NCBI RefSeq assembly: GCF_013522925.1
Contig: NZ_JAAMQU010000007.1
Coordinates: forward strand, 1 to 64,000
Length of the DNA: 64,000 bases
Direction of reading: 5' to 3'
Origin: Pseudomonas japonica
GTDB taxonomy: Bacteria > Pseudomonadota > Gammaproteobacteria > Pseudomonadales > Pseudomonadaceae
Positions within the stretch are counted from its first letter, which is position 1. Each line of letters begins with the position of its first letter. A program made the position numbers and the translations under genes. The notes under the pieces are model-generated. The model was not told where the DNA came from. It did no database searches and saw only the letters and a program-made list of their open reading frames with translations. Shown in pieces: positions 17,060 to 25,569 of the stretch.

Positions 17060-17536
17060 ATGCACACCTTGGCCTGGCTCGAAGACCACATGGAGCACTG
17101 CCACACGATGGCGCAGTGGCTGTACGAACAGTTCACTTATGAATTCGAGCCCCTGCCTCTGGCGGCATGGCAACAGGAGTTCGCTGAGGGCCAGCACAAC
17201 GGCGCCTGGAAGTGCCTCATCGCGCTTGAAGGCGAGCGGCTGTTGGGTGGGGCATGCCTTGCGGCCGATGACCTTCCGGGCCGTGCGGATCTGGGCCCTT
17301 GGCTGGCGTGCGTATACATCCACCCCGCCGCCCGTGAACGTGGGCTGGCGGGGGAGCTGATCGAGGAGATCTGCTGCCACGCCAAGGCAACCGGCGCTCG
17401 CACGCTCTACCTCCATACCCATGACCGCCAGGCGTATTACGCAAAACGCGGCTGGGTAACCTTGGAGCCGTTCCAGGCGTGGGGCAAGCAACACTGGCTG
17501 ATGTCTCGACACATCGACGGCCAGGGCCCTCGCTGA
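17060..17536 (+). CDS. GNAT family N-acetyltransferase
   Basis: A 158-residue GNAT protein. The acetyl-CoA site lies around LACVYIHPAARERGLAGELIEE (residues about 75-95), and ARTLYLHTHDRQAYYAKRGW near the end gives the usual beta5-alpha4 motif. GGAA lies 8 nt upstream of the ATG. It is followed without any gap by the convergent SDR gene: the two stop codons are adjacent (17534-17536 and 17537-17539). Substrate unknown. Confidence 0.87.
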   Translation: MHTLAWLEDHMEHCHTMAQWLYEQFTYEFEPLPLAAWQQEFAEGQHNGAWKCLIALEGERLLGGACLAADDLPGRADLGPWLACVYIHPAARERGLAGELIEEICCHAKATGARTLYLHTHDRQAYYAKRGWVTLEPFQAWGKQHWLMSRHIDGQGPR

Positions 17537-18286
17537 TCAGGCGCCAAAACCGCCGTCAATGGTCAAGTGGGCACCGGTGATATAGCCGCCTTCGGGCCCG
17601 GCAACGTGGGCTACCAGCGCGGCCACTTCTTCGGCGCGGCCATAGCGGTCCAGCGCCATGAGCGCCAGCATGCCTTCAGCGAAGTCCCCATTCGCCGGGT
17701 TCATGTCGGTGTCGATGGGGCCCGGCTGCACGTTGTTCACGGTAATCCCGCGGGGGCCCAGGTCTCTGGCCATCCCCTTCACCAGCCCCACCAGCGCCGA
17801 CTTGCTCATGGCATACACACTGCCGCCGGGAAAGGGCATGCGGTCTGCGTTCACACTACCGATGTTGATGATGCGCCCGCCTTCCTTCATATGGCGGGCG
17901 GCCGCCTGGCTGGCCACGAACACGCTGCGCACATTCACCGCCAGGGTGCGATCGAAGTCTTCCAGGCTGATGTCTTCGACAGACCCCAACACCAGCACGC
18001 CCGAATTGTTGACCAGGATGTCGAGGCGGCCAAAGCTGGCCACTGTCTTTTCCACTGCAGCGCGTACCTCCTCTTCCCGGGCGGCATCGGCACGGATGGC
18101 CAGAGCGTTGCCGCCCTCGTCGTTGATGCTGGCCGCCAGCGCCTGGGCTTTCTCCGCCGAGTTCACGTAGGTAAAGGCCACGCTTGCGCCCTGCTCCGCC
18201 AGGCGTCGAACGATCGCTTCCCCGATACCCCGGGAGCCGCCTTGCACCAAGGCTACCTTTTCACTGAGTGTGTGGCTGATTTGCAT
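17537..18286 (-). CDS. SDR family oxidoreductase (3-oxoacyl-reductase-like)
   Basis: A 249-residue classical short-chain dehydrogenase. The cofactor loop reads VQGGSRGIG, where the usual TGGSRGIG has Thr replaced by Gln. The structural NNSG motif is in LVNNSGVLVLGSVE, the catalytic serine in NIGSVNADRMPFPGG and the catalytic tyrosine/lysine in YAMSKSALVGLVKG. It ends with the family's GGYITGAHLTIDGGFGA. AAAGGAGAT precedes ATG 18286 at good spacing. Likely NADP-dependent; its substrate is unknown. It is divergent from the EamA exporter across a 540-bp spacer. Confidence 0.92.
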   Translation of the reverse strand: MQISHTLSEKVALVQGGSRGIGEAIVRRLAEQGASVAFTYVNSAEKAQALAASINDEGGNALAIRADAAREEEVRAAVEKTVASFGRLDILVNNSGVLVLGSVEDISLEDFDRTLAVNVRSVFVASQAAARHMKEGGRIINIGSVNADRMPFPGGSVYAMSKSALVGLVKGMARDLGPRGITVNNVQPGPIDTDMNPANGDFAEGMLALMALDRYGRAEEVAALVAHVAGPEGGYITGAHLTIDGGFGA

Positions 18287-18827
18287 GATGATCTCCTTTG
18301 AATAACGGTAAGCCCAGGCAGCCGAGGATGAACCTGTGCGGATGAACGAACCGGATCTCGAGCGAGAAACAGCGAAAGGAAGGCAGTAACAGCTGTGCGC
18401 AGCGCGAGGATCAGACAATCTCATGGCATGCATGCCGGATGGGCAACGAGGTGCATGGCTTTTGCAGCCTAGCAGCAAGTCGCACAGCGTGACGGGCACG
18501 CTCCGGCTGCACGTTGTGCGCTTGGGTATATTTACAGCCGCTGACTGGCTCTGTTATGTTCGGCTCACTTAACTGTGGTAACCCTTCCATGTTCTCAACC
18601 ACCCACATCGCGCCTTTCGCGAAGCCCGCCGCCTCCCGGCAGCCGGGCAGCTGTGTGGTTGCCACTTGTGTTGTAGCAGCGGTCGCCTGCGTATCCCCTG
18701 CCCCGCCACGGCGGGTTGCGCTGGCCTGACCGGCCGACTGTCACAGCTCCAGCCTCAGAGCCTTCGAAACGCTGCCCCTGCATGGGGTGCTGGAGCCTGT
18801 CTGTTCTGAACACAGGTGATTCACTTC
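18287..18827. other. Long spacer between SDR and EamA genes
   Basis: No convincing gene. The right half is rich in hairpins. CCCGG-CAG-CCGGG lies at 18635-18647 and CCCGC-CACG-GCGGG at 18702-18715. An open frame from ATG 18589 to 18729 would encode a 46-residue peptide with a Cys/Val run (GSCVVATCVVAAVACVSP) but has no Shine-Dalgarno. The left half shows nothing that I recognise. Confidence 0.6.
18746..18816 (+). promoter_or_regulatory. Structured 5' leader that can mask the EamA ribosome-binding site
   Basis: GCTCCAGC (18746-18753) pairs perfectly with GCTGGAGC (18789-18796), enclosing the hairpin CCCC-TGCAT-GGGG (18775-18787). Immediately after, CCTGT (18796-18800) pairs with ACAGG (18812-18816), which contains the Shine-Dalgarno of the EamA gene, with an inner GTT/AAC pair (18803-18805 and 18809-18811). 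The arrangement looks like a translational control leader; it matches no riboswitch class I know. Confidence 0.45.
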
Positions 18828-19682
18828 ATGAGTATTTCCCGCTCTACCCTCGCCACTTATGGGGCCATGGGTTCTTTCGTACTGCTGTGGGGCAGCGCCG
18901 CAATCTTCACCCGTTGGGGGTTGGACCACGGTTCGCCTTTCGGGCTGCTGATCGTGCGCTTCAGCCTGGCCTTGTTCGCTTTGTTGTTGATAGGCGGTGT
19001 TCGCGGGCGTTGGTTGCCCGCCTCGGGCACCCGGATCTCGGTAGCGGCCACCGGCTTCATGCTCATCGGCGGGTATTCCATCTGTTACTTCAAGGCCATG
19101 GCCTACGGCATCACCCCCGGGGTGATCGCTACCCTGCTCGGTATACAGCCCATTCTCACGTTATTACTGCTTGAGCGTCGCGCGTCGCCGGCAAGGCTGG
19201 CAGGGCTGCTGGTAGCGCTCACCGGGCTGGTATTGGTGGTGTACGACAGCGTGATGGCGGCGCATGTGTCTGTGCTGGGGTGCGTTTTCGCGCTACTGGC
19301 GCTGGGCTTCATGACCACCGGGGCGATCCTGCAAAGGCGTGTCAGCCAGCACCCTGCCGAGGTGATGCCGCTGCAGTACGTGGTCAGCCTGCTGCTGTGC
19401 CTGGGGTTCAGCCCCTTCCAGCCCGTAGCGGTCAGCCTGGACATGGGCTTTATCGTGCCGGTGATGTGGTTGGGATTAGTGATCTCGGTAGGGGCGCAAC
19501 TGCTGCTCTACCGCATGATCCAGGGTGGCAACCTGGTGAACGTCACTAGCCTGTTCTATCTGGTTCCGGTGGTTACCGTTGTGCTGGATTACCTGGTGCT
19601 AGGCAACGCGCTTGGGGCCATGAGCCTGGCGGGAATGGTGCTTATCCTGCTCGGGCTGGCAGTGGTTTTCCGCAGCAAGTGA
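18828..19682 (+). CDS. EamA/DMT family transporter
   Basis: A 284-residue inner-membrane protein with ten hydrophobic segments, built from two EamA repeats of about 140 residues each. Its N-terminus LATYGAMGSFVLLWGSAAIFTRWGL and the turn GITPGVIATLLGIQPILTLLL at the end of the first repeat are typical of drug/metabolite transporters that export amino acids or related metabolites. ATG 18828 is preceded by ACAGGTGA. The upstream leader can fold over this site. The exported substrate is not predictable from sequence; the neighbouring SDR is divergent. Confidence 0.9.
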   Translation: MSISRSTLATYGAMGSFVLLWGSAAIFTRWGLDHGSPFGLLIVRFSLALFALLLIGGVRGRWLPASGTRISVAATGFMLIGGYSICYFKAMAYGITPGVIATLLGIQPILTLLLLERRASPARLAGLLVALTGLVLVVYDSVMAAHVSVLGCVFALLALGFMTTGAILQRRVSQHPAEVMPLQYVVSLLLCLGFSPFQPVAVSLDMGFIVPVMWLGLVISVGAQLLLYRMIQGGNLVNVTSLFYLVPVVTVVLDYLVLGNALGAMSLAGMVLILLGLAVVFRSK

Positions 19683-19772
19683 TGCGGTTTGGGGGCTGCA
19701 TGTGCGGTGCATGTGCAGCCCCACCTGTTAAGCGTGCCAATGTGAAAAAAATGTCGACACTTTGTTACCGCT

Positions 19773-19791
19773 GCGTCTAGTTCTCATTTGC
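19773..19791. promoter_or_regulatory. Candidate Fur box upstream of TonB receptor
   Basis: GCGTCTAGTTCTCATTTGC matches, at 16 of 19 positions, the Pseudomonas Fur-box form GCGAATAATTCTCATTTGC as I remember it. It lies 49 nt before the start codon of the FhuE-like receptor gene, in the promoter zone. Iron repression is inferred. Confidence 0.6.
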
Positions 19792-19840
19792 GTTTTCATT
19801 CAGAATCGTGCGCTTCCATTCACCTCCAGGAACCGCGACC

Positions 19841-21958
19841 TTGAAACCTCGTCTCCCCGCCACCTTGCTGTTAGCCAGTGCATGCACCGCGTTGCCGCTT
19901 GCCCACGCCGCCGATGTGGTCACATTGCCAACTACGCAAATCGAGGACACGGTCGCGGCCAGCGAAGGGGAACCTCAGGGCTATCAGGGCCAGCCGTCTT
20001 CAAGCACCACCAAGCTTGGCCTCACCAAGCAGGAAACACCGCAAGCCATCACCACCATCACGCGCAAGCAGATGGACGACTTCAAGATGAACAGCGTGAA
20101 GGACGCCATCCGCGCGGCGCCCTCCGTTACCGTGGAGCAAAGCGAAACCGACCGAACCGAGTTCACCTCGCGCGGCTTCGAGATTGGCACCTTTGAGTTC
20201 GATGGCATGGGCATGCCCTTCACCCAGTCGATCCAGAACGGTGACCTGGACATGGCCGAGTTCGAGCAGATCGACATTCTGCACGGCGCCAACGGTTTGA
20301 TGAGCGGCACGGGCAACCCTTCGGCCACGGTGAACTACGTGCGCAAGCGCCCCACCGAAACCTTCCAGGCGCAGATCAACACCAGCGTGGGCTCGTGGGA
20401 CAACCGCCGCGTGGACGTAGACGTGTCCGGCCCGCTCACCCCTACCGGCAACGTGCGCGGGCGCTTTATCTATGCCCACGACAAGGGCAACTCCTGGCTG
20501 GACCGCTACAGCCATGAAAAGAACGTCACCGCCGGCCTGCTGGCCTTTGACCTGTCCGACGCCGACACGCTGACAGTGGGCTTTACCCAGCACAACAGCG
20601 ATTCAAACGGCAGCACCTGGGGCAACCTGCCGCTTACCGATTCTTCTGGCAACGCCATTCACTACAGCGGCCGCAGCTCAAGCGTGGGTCAATCGTGGAC
20701 CTACTGGAACATCCATACCCAGCGCGCCTTCGCCGAGCTCAAGCATGAGTTCGACAACGGCTGGAATGCGACCGTGACGGCGACCGGAGTTACCGAGTAC
20801 CAGGACACGAACATGTTCTACGTCTCCAGCGTGACCGGCGACGATGCCTACGTGTATGCGGCGGATACCTCGGGCAAATCCCACCAGATCATTGGCGAGG
20901 CGAAGGCGTCGGGGCCGTTCAGCCTCTTCGGCCGCGAGCACGAGCTGACCATTGGCGCGAGCTATGGCCGCACCCATCAGAAAGCCCGCGAGTACGACCC
21001 GTCCCGCGCAGATGTTGACCAATTCGGGTACTACCACACGTCGTTCGCCGGTCTGTTGGCGGGCACGGCGGCGAAACCTGGCTTCGTCTACACCAGCGAC
21101 ACTAATACGCAGAACTTCGAAGATCGCCAAAAGAGCCTGTTCGCGGGTGCGCGCTTCAGCCTGGCCGATGACCTGCACTGGATCGCCGGCGCACGAATGA
21201 TCAGCGCAGACGGTTCAGGCCTCAGCTACGGTTCAGACCACTCCATGCGCGAACATGGCAAGGTTACCCCGTACACCGGCCTTGTATACGACCTGAGCAA
21301 GCAGTGGGCGCTCTACGCAAGCTGGACCGAGATCTTCAACCCGCAGTACAACACGGTCGGCCTGGACAAGAGGCCGCTCGACCCGCTGGAAGGCAAGAGC
21401 CTTGAAGCGGGTATCAAGGGCCGCCTGATGGACAACCGCCTGGACCTTACTGCCGCTGTTTTCAAGACCAAGCAAAGTAACGTCGCGGGCGCGTACGTAT
21501 TCGATGGTTCTCAGTACCTCTACGAAGCAGTGGACTACAAAAGCCACGGCATCGAGCTGGAAGCGTCCGGCGAGGTCTACCCAGGCCTGGACCTCCTCGC
21601 TGGCTACACCTATGTCCGCATCGACGACGACAACGGCGACAAGGCGCGCAGGTTCATACCGACCCACAGCTTCCACGGCCTGGCCACCTACCGCCTGCCC
21701 TTCATGCCGAAAGCGACCGTGGGTACGCGCGTAAGCTGGCAGAGCGGCATCCAGAACGACACCACCAGCGTGATTCGCCAGAATGCCTACGCCGTGGTCG
21801 ACCTGATGGCCGGGTATGACATCGACGAAAACTGGAGCACCGCGCTGAACTTCAACAACATCAGCGACCGCAAGTACTTCACTTCCCTTTACAGCGGGAC
21901 CGCCAGCAACTACGCGGCGCCTCGTAACGTGACCGCTTCGGTCAGCTGGAAGTACTGA
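19841..21958 (+). CDS. TonB-dependent siderophore receptor, FhuE-like
   Basis: A 705-residue outer-membrane receptor from TTG 19841, preceded by AGGAA 8 nt upstream. The first about 24 residues form a Sec signal peptide (PATLLLASACTALPLAHA). There is no extra N-terminal signalling domain, so it does not feed a sigma/anti-sigma system. The plug domain shows ETPQAITTITRKQMDDF, TSRGFEIGTFEFDGMGMP and ILHGANGLMSGTGNPSATVN, characteristic of the FhuE/FpvA-type siderophore receptors. The beta barrel ends in aromatic SVSWKY. A candidate Fur box lies upstream. The siderophore, perhaps a hydroxamate, is inferred from the FhuE similarity only. Confidence 0.92.
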   Translation: MKPRLPATLLLASACTALPLAHAADVVTLPTTQIEDTVAASEGEPQGYQGQPSSSTTKLGLTKQETPQAITTITRKQMDDFKMNSVKDAIRAAPSVTVEQSETDRTEFTSRGFEIGTFEFDGMGMPFTQSIQNGDLDMAEFEQIDILHGANGLMSGTGNPSATVNYVRKRPTETFQAQINTSVGSWDNRRVDVDVSGPLTPTGNVRGRFIYAHDKGNSWLDRYSHEKNVTAGLLAFDLSDADTLTVGFTQHNSDSNGSTWGNLPLTDSSGNAIHYSGRSSSVGQSWTYWNIHTQRAFAELKHEFDNGWNATVTATGVTEYQDTNMFYVSSVTGDDAYVYAADTSGKSHQIIGEAKASGPFSLFGREHELTIGASYGRTHQKAREYDPSRADVDQFGYYHTSFAGLLAGTAAKPGFVYTSDTNTQNFEDRQKSLFAGARFSLADDLHWIAGARMISADGSGLSYGSDHSMREHGKVTPYTGLVYDLSKQWALYASWTEIFNPQYNTVGLDKRPLDPLEGKSLEAGIKGRLMDNRLDLTAAVFKTKQSNVAGAYVFDGSQYLYEAVDYKSHGIELEASGEVYPGLDLLAGYTYVRIDDDNGDKARRFIPTHSFHGLATYRLPFMPKATVGTRVSWQSGIQNDTTSVIRQNAYAVVDLMAGYDIDENWSTALNFNNISDRKYFTSLYSGTASNYAAPRNVTASVSWKY

Positions 21959-22010
21959 CCCTCCCGCCCGCTTCGCCTGGGCCCACCTGATGGGCCCAGG
22001 CTGAACCGCC

Positions 22011-23162
22011 TCAGGCCACCGGCGCCTGCCCCTCGGGCGCCGGGTCGGCCAATCGCAAACTGTCACGCCCGCCTCGCTTGGATTCATAAAGCGCGGCGTC
22101 GCCTTGTTCGATGAGTGCCGCCAGGCTTGCAGGTGGCCGCACGAACAGGCTGGCGCCGATGCTGAGGGTAACCGCCTCGGCGGTAGGAAAAGCCTGGGCG
22201 GCAAACTGCTGGAACCGCTCACGCAATTGCTCGCCCAGCGACAGCACCTGTGCCTGTGACGCCCCGCCCAGCAGCATGATGAACTCGTCCCCGCCCAGCC
22301 GGGCCGCCAGTGCACCCTCGGGCAATACTGCGCGGATCATTTCACTCAACGACACCAGCAGGCGGTCGCCCGCACTGTGGCCGTACAGGTCGTTCACCGG
22401 TTTGAAGTTGTCGATGTCGATCAATAGCGCGGCGCCCGGCCTTGCAGCGCTGGCGGTGCTCAGCAACCGGGGTGCCTGAACATCCAGCGCACGGCGGTTA
22501 TACAAGCCGGTGAGCGGATCCCGCGCGGCCAGGCGGGCGATGCGGGTTTCGCGCCGATAGCGCTCCGTACCGGTCATCGACAGCGCAATCAACATGATCG
22601 CCATCGCACCCTCCACCAGGGAGATCTGAATGATCTCGCCTCGGAACGCCGTAAGGTCGATCACGGTGCCGGGAATACCGGCGCTCAGCGCCTTGGCGAA
22701 ATAAAACGTGCCGTGGGCCAACAGCACATATCGCAACTGCACCGCGCCCACCGTGAGGGATTTCCCATGCGGGCGCAGCAGCAGGCCAGCCCTGAACATC
22801 AGCACAGCCACCAGCAAGGAGTTGGCAGCGAGCATCAGCTTGGACCAGGAAGGGTCGTCGGGGAGCAACAACAGCCCTGCCCAGCCCACGAATATCAGGT
22901 ACCAGGCCCGTGAAAGCCGCGCCTGGGTGAAGCGTGCCACCCCTAGCAAAAACAGCCAGTGCGCAACCACCAGCAAGCCATTGGCGAACCAGATGCCTAC
23001 CAGTAACAGGCCGCTGCCACGCAGCAGGGCCAGCGTGGACCCCACGGCAATAGTGGCAAACCCGCTGCTCCAGAACAGTAGCGAGGGCTGACGCACGCTG
23101 CGCCATTCCACCGCCAGGTACAACGCGGCGGCGGCCGCGAGGGCGATCGTGATGGTGAGCAT
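22011..23162 (-). CDS. Membrane-bound GGDEF diguanylate cyclase
   Basis: A 383-residue protein with six to seven transmembrane segments in residues 1-200 and a C-terminal GGDEF domain. The domain starts RLAARDPLTGLYNRRALD and has the intact catalytic motif in ARLGGDEFIML and the metal site in LIDIDNFKPVNDLYGHSAGD. No RxxD inhibitory site stands at the usual position before GGDEF, so product feedback is probably absent. It should make cyclic di-GMP from two GTP. No EAL domain. Translation from ATG 23162 removes a poorly supported N-terminal extension. It stands alone, convergent with the TonB receptor. Confidence 0.92.
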   Translation of the reverse strand: MLTITIALAAAAALYLAVEWRSVRQPSLLFWSSGFATIAVGSTLALLRGSGLLLVGIWFANGLLVVAHWLFLLGVARFTQARLSRAWYLIFVGWAGLLLLPDDPSWSKLMLAANSLLVAVLMFRAGLLLRPHGKSLTVGAVQLRYVLLAHGTFYFAKALSAGIPGTVIDLTAFRGEIIQISLVEGAMAIMLIALSMTGTERYRRETRIARLAARDPLTGLYNRRALDVQAPRLLSTASAARPGAALLIDIDNFKPVNDLYGHSAGDRLLVSLSEMIRAVLPEGALAARLGGDEFIMLLGGASQAQVLSLGEQLRERFQQFAAQAFPTAEAVTLSIGASLFVRPPASLAALIEQGDAALYESKRGGRDSLRLADPAPEGQAPVA

Positions 23163-23353
23163 GGTTGGGGGGTCGAGCGCGATAAACACGGGCGGGCCTG
23201 AAGTCGACAAAAAAGAGGGGGATTGTAAGCCGTTACGCTTGGTTTTCAGAGCGCCGGTTCGCCTCTGGCCGACGGCAGGCGGGGGTGCGCAGGCAAGCCA
23301 GCCGTCACCGCCGAGCCCGCGCCTTGCACTGCTGATGTAGATTCGACGGTAGG

Positions 23354-24391
23354 TCAGTCAGCAGCTGGAGAACCGAAAATTTCCAGGTCCAGCACCACTT
23401 CGCGCAAAGGCTCGAGCCTTGCGTGGGCACGGTCCGCCTGCTCCAGGCAATAGGCGGCGTCGGCAGTGTGCCCCGCCTCGCTGGCAAGCTCCGCCATCTG
23501 CCTTAGCAGCAGGATGCGTTCTTCCAAGGCTCGCAGTACATCCCAAAGGCCTTCATCCACGCTTTCGTTGATCGCGCCGATAAGGGTTTTCATGGAATAG
23601 GCGTGGCCCGTATGACAACGGAAGCGGATGATCCGCCCTTCTTTGATTTCCACCAGTGCGCCATGGCACTCCGGGCAGGTGTACCTGGACACCTTGCCAA
23701 GCCCGAACACCCCTTCTTCAAGGCCTCTGCCGCTCATACTGATCCGGTTCTCGATCACCAGGTGCTCATTCACGGCGTCCGGTACGAGCTCATGGGTGAG
23801 CGCTCGTTCGCTGACCAGCTCGCCAATCCGCTCCGCCAGCGATCGTACCGGGGCAACGAAGTCCACCTTCACGTGGTCGATGGCGCTCTGCGGCATGGAA
23901 CTGTGCATGGCTTCGGCGGGGTCTTGCACCAGTGCGAAGCCGTTGCGGTCCTTGATCGCCCAAAGCCCGGCAGTGCCGTCGTCCAGGGCTCCGGTAAGCA
24001 CCACCCCGATGGCGTTGCGCCCATAAGCGACGGCGGCCGACCTGAACAACACGTCGATGGCCGGCCGAGCCCTGCACTCCCGCGGCCCGCGGGTCACACG
24101 TATCCCTTGCGGATCGAGCATCAGGTGGCGATCGGGCGTTGCCACATACACCGTGCCGGGTTTCAGCGCCTGATCCTCATAAGCCGCGATGACCGGCAGT
24201 CGGGTGGCCCGGGAAAGGATGCGGTCGAGGTTGCTCCTGGCCTGGGGAGGAATATGCATCACCACCAGGAAGGCGGCATGTGTGTCAGGGTCGATGACCT
24301 CGAAAAACTGCTGCAGCGCGTCCACGCCCCCCGCAGACGTCCCGACTACAACGACCTTCCGTGCCTTGCCAGGTTTATCCATGCTGCTCAC
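23354..24391 (-). CDS. CheB-type methylesterase domain protein with C-terminal Cys cluster
   Basis: A 345-residue protein without the receiver domain of canonical CheB. The methylesterase domain comes first: catalytic serine in VVVVGTSAGGVDALQ (Ser19), histidine in VVMHIPPQARSN, aspartate in LTGALDDGTAGL. From about residue 230 a different segment begins, with a putative zinc site (YTCPECHGALVEI, then RCHTGHAYS), followed by a helical C-terminus. Such lone CheB-like proteins with Cys tails are often linked to Che-like or stress sensors, but no CheR, receptor or kinase gene is adjacent here. Glutamate demethylation is the family reaction; the target is unknown. Confidence 0.88.
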   Translation of the reverse strand: MSSMDKPGKARKVVVVGTSAGGVDALQQFFEVIDPDTHAAFLVVMHIPPQARSNLDRILSRATRLPVIAAYEDQALKPGTVYVATPDRHLMLDPQGIRVTRGPRECRARPAIDVLFRSAAVAYGRNAIGVVLTGALDDGTAGLWAIKDRNGFALVQDPAEAMHSSMPQSAIDHVKVDFVAPVRSLAERIGELVSERALTHELVPDAVNEHLVIENRISMSGRGLEEGVFGLGKVSRYTCPECHGALVEIKEGRIIRFRCHTGHAYSMKTLIGAINESVDEGLWDVLRALEERILLLRQMAELASEAGHTADAAYCLEQADRAHARLEPLREVVLDLEIFGSPAAD

Positions 24392-24562
24392 GTTCCTTCA
24401 AGCCATGCCAAAGCGGGAGCCCCCGCCGGTTGGGTGCCGGCCAGCCAAGGGTGTAGTGCGACAAACTGCAGGTTGGCTCGCCTGGCAAGGATTTGGACCG
24501 CTGCGTGAAGGTGGTGTTCGGTGGCGTAGTGAACTGAAACACCAAGGAAACTGCCCAAACGG

Positions 24563-25324
24563 CTACTGCACCGTTGCGCCCTGCCCCGCGCCCTTCTGCG
24601 CCGTGAGCGCCTTCAGGCTGCCATCGGCACGCATTTCGGCAATGGCCCGATTGAAGCCCTTGATGATTTTGCCGTGGTCCGGTGTTTTAAGGCTTACCAG
24701 AATACGCAGGTCGGCTTCGGCCAACGGCGTGGGCAGCGGCTCGACCTGGCTTTGAATCGGCGCGGGTTGCCGTTCCAGCACATAACGGCCTACGCGCTCG
24801 TCCTCCACCGCCAGGGCTACCCGCCCGGCGGCGAGCATTTCAGTCGCCATGGCGAAGTTTTTCACCGGTATCTTCAGCAGGTTGCTGTTGCGGGTGAAGG
24901 CCGGGCTGTAGGCGTAGCCCCGCGCGACGGCGATGGGGTACTCAGCCAGGCCGTCGAGGTCTCCATCGAAGTCGACCGCAGCCCCCCGCTGGCGCCAAAA
25001 CAGAATGCGGTTGGCCAGGTATCCCTCGGAATGCTCGCCAATGCGGGTGCGGTCGTCGTTGTACCATACCGTGACCAGCACGTCGTAGCGCCCATCTCCG
25101 ATGCCTTGCACCGCCCGCGCCCACGGTAGTTGCTGAAACTCGCAGGGGTAGCCCGCGCGGGTCAGCGCTGCGGCGACCACGCTGGTAGCCACCCCACCGC
25201 CGGGCAGCGAAACATCCACATAAGGTGGCCACAGATCGCCTACCAACCGCAGCGGCGCGGGCCAGGCCGCAGCAGGAAGCAACAGTGAAACCATCAGGCA
25301 ACCGCTGGATAACAGTGTGCGCAT
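24563..25324 (-). CDS. Periplasmic substrate-binding protein (SBP family 3-like)
   Basis: A 253-residue protein with a Sec signal peptide of about 23 residues from ATG 25324 (site GGGAGAA). The mature part starts LRLVGDLWPPYVD, the usual first strand of amino-acid-type binding proteins, followed by FQQLPWARAVQGIGDGRYDVLVTVWY, which resembles the TonB-independent polar amino acid or quinate-type solute binders. No ABC permease or ATPase gene adjoins. Many stand-alone proteins of this kind in Pseudomonas act as sensors or periplasmic binders without a transporter. Ligand unknown. Confidence 0.87.
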   Translation of the reverse strand: MRTLLSSGCLMVSLLLPAAAWPAPLRLVGDLWPPYVDVSLPGGGVATSVVAAALTRAGYPCEFQQLPWARAVQGIGDGRYDVLVTVWYNDDRTRIGEHSEGYLANRILFWRQRGAAVDFDGDLDGLAEYPIAVARGYAYSPAFTRNSNLLKIPVKNFAMATEMLAAGRVALAVEDERVGRYVLERQPAPIQSQVEPLPTPLAEADLRILVSLKTPDHGKIIKGFNRAIAEMRADGSLKALTAQKGAGQGATVQ

Positions 25325-25569
25325 GTACTTCTCCCGCGCGTGGCCAGCCCATGGCTGAAAGCGCCTGCGCCGACGATAGGCTGTGCGGTGACTGCACGCT
25401 AGCCCCTGGCGGAAAGATCCTGCCCAATGGCGCTTTAATAGCATGGTGACGGGCACCTACATGCAGCGAAGGTTTGCTTTCCACCGCAAGGCTCGGTTCA
25501 ATGACTCCAGTGCAACTGCCGAGCCCCGGCCAGCCATACGCCCCGGGGGTCGCTCAAAGGGAACCGAGT

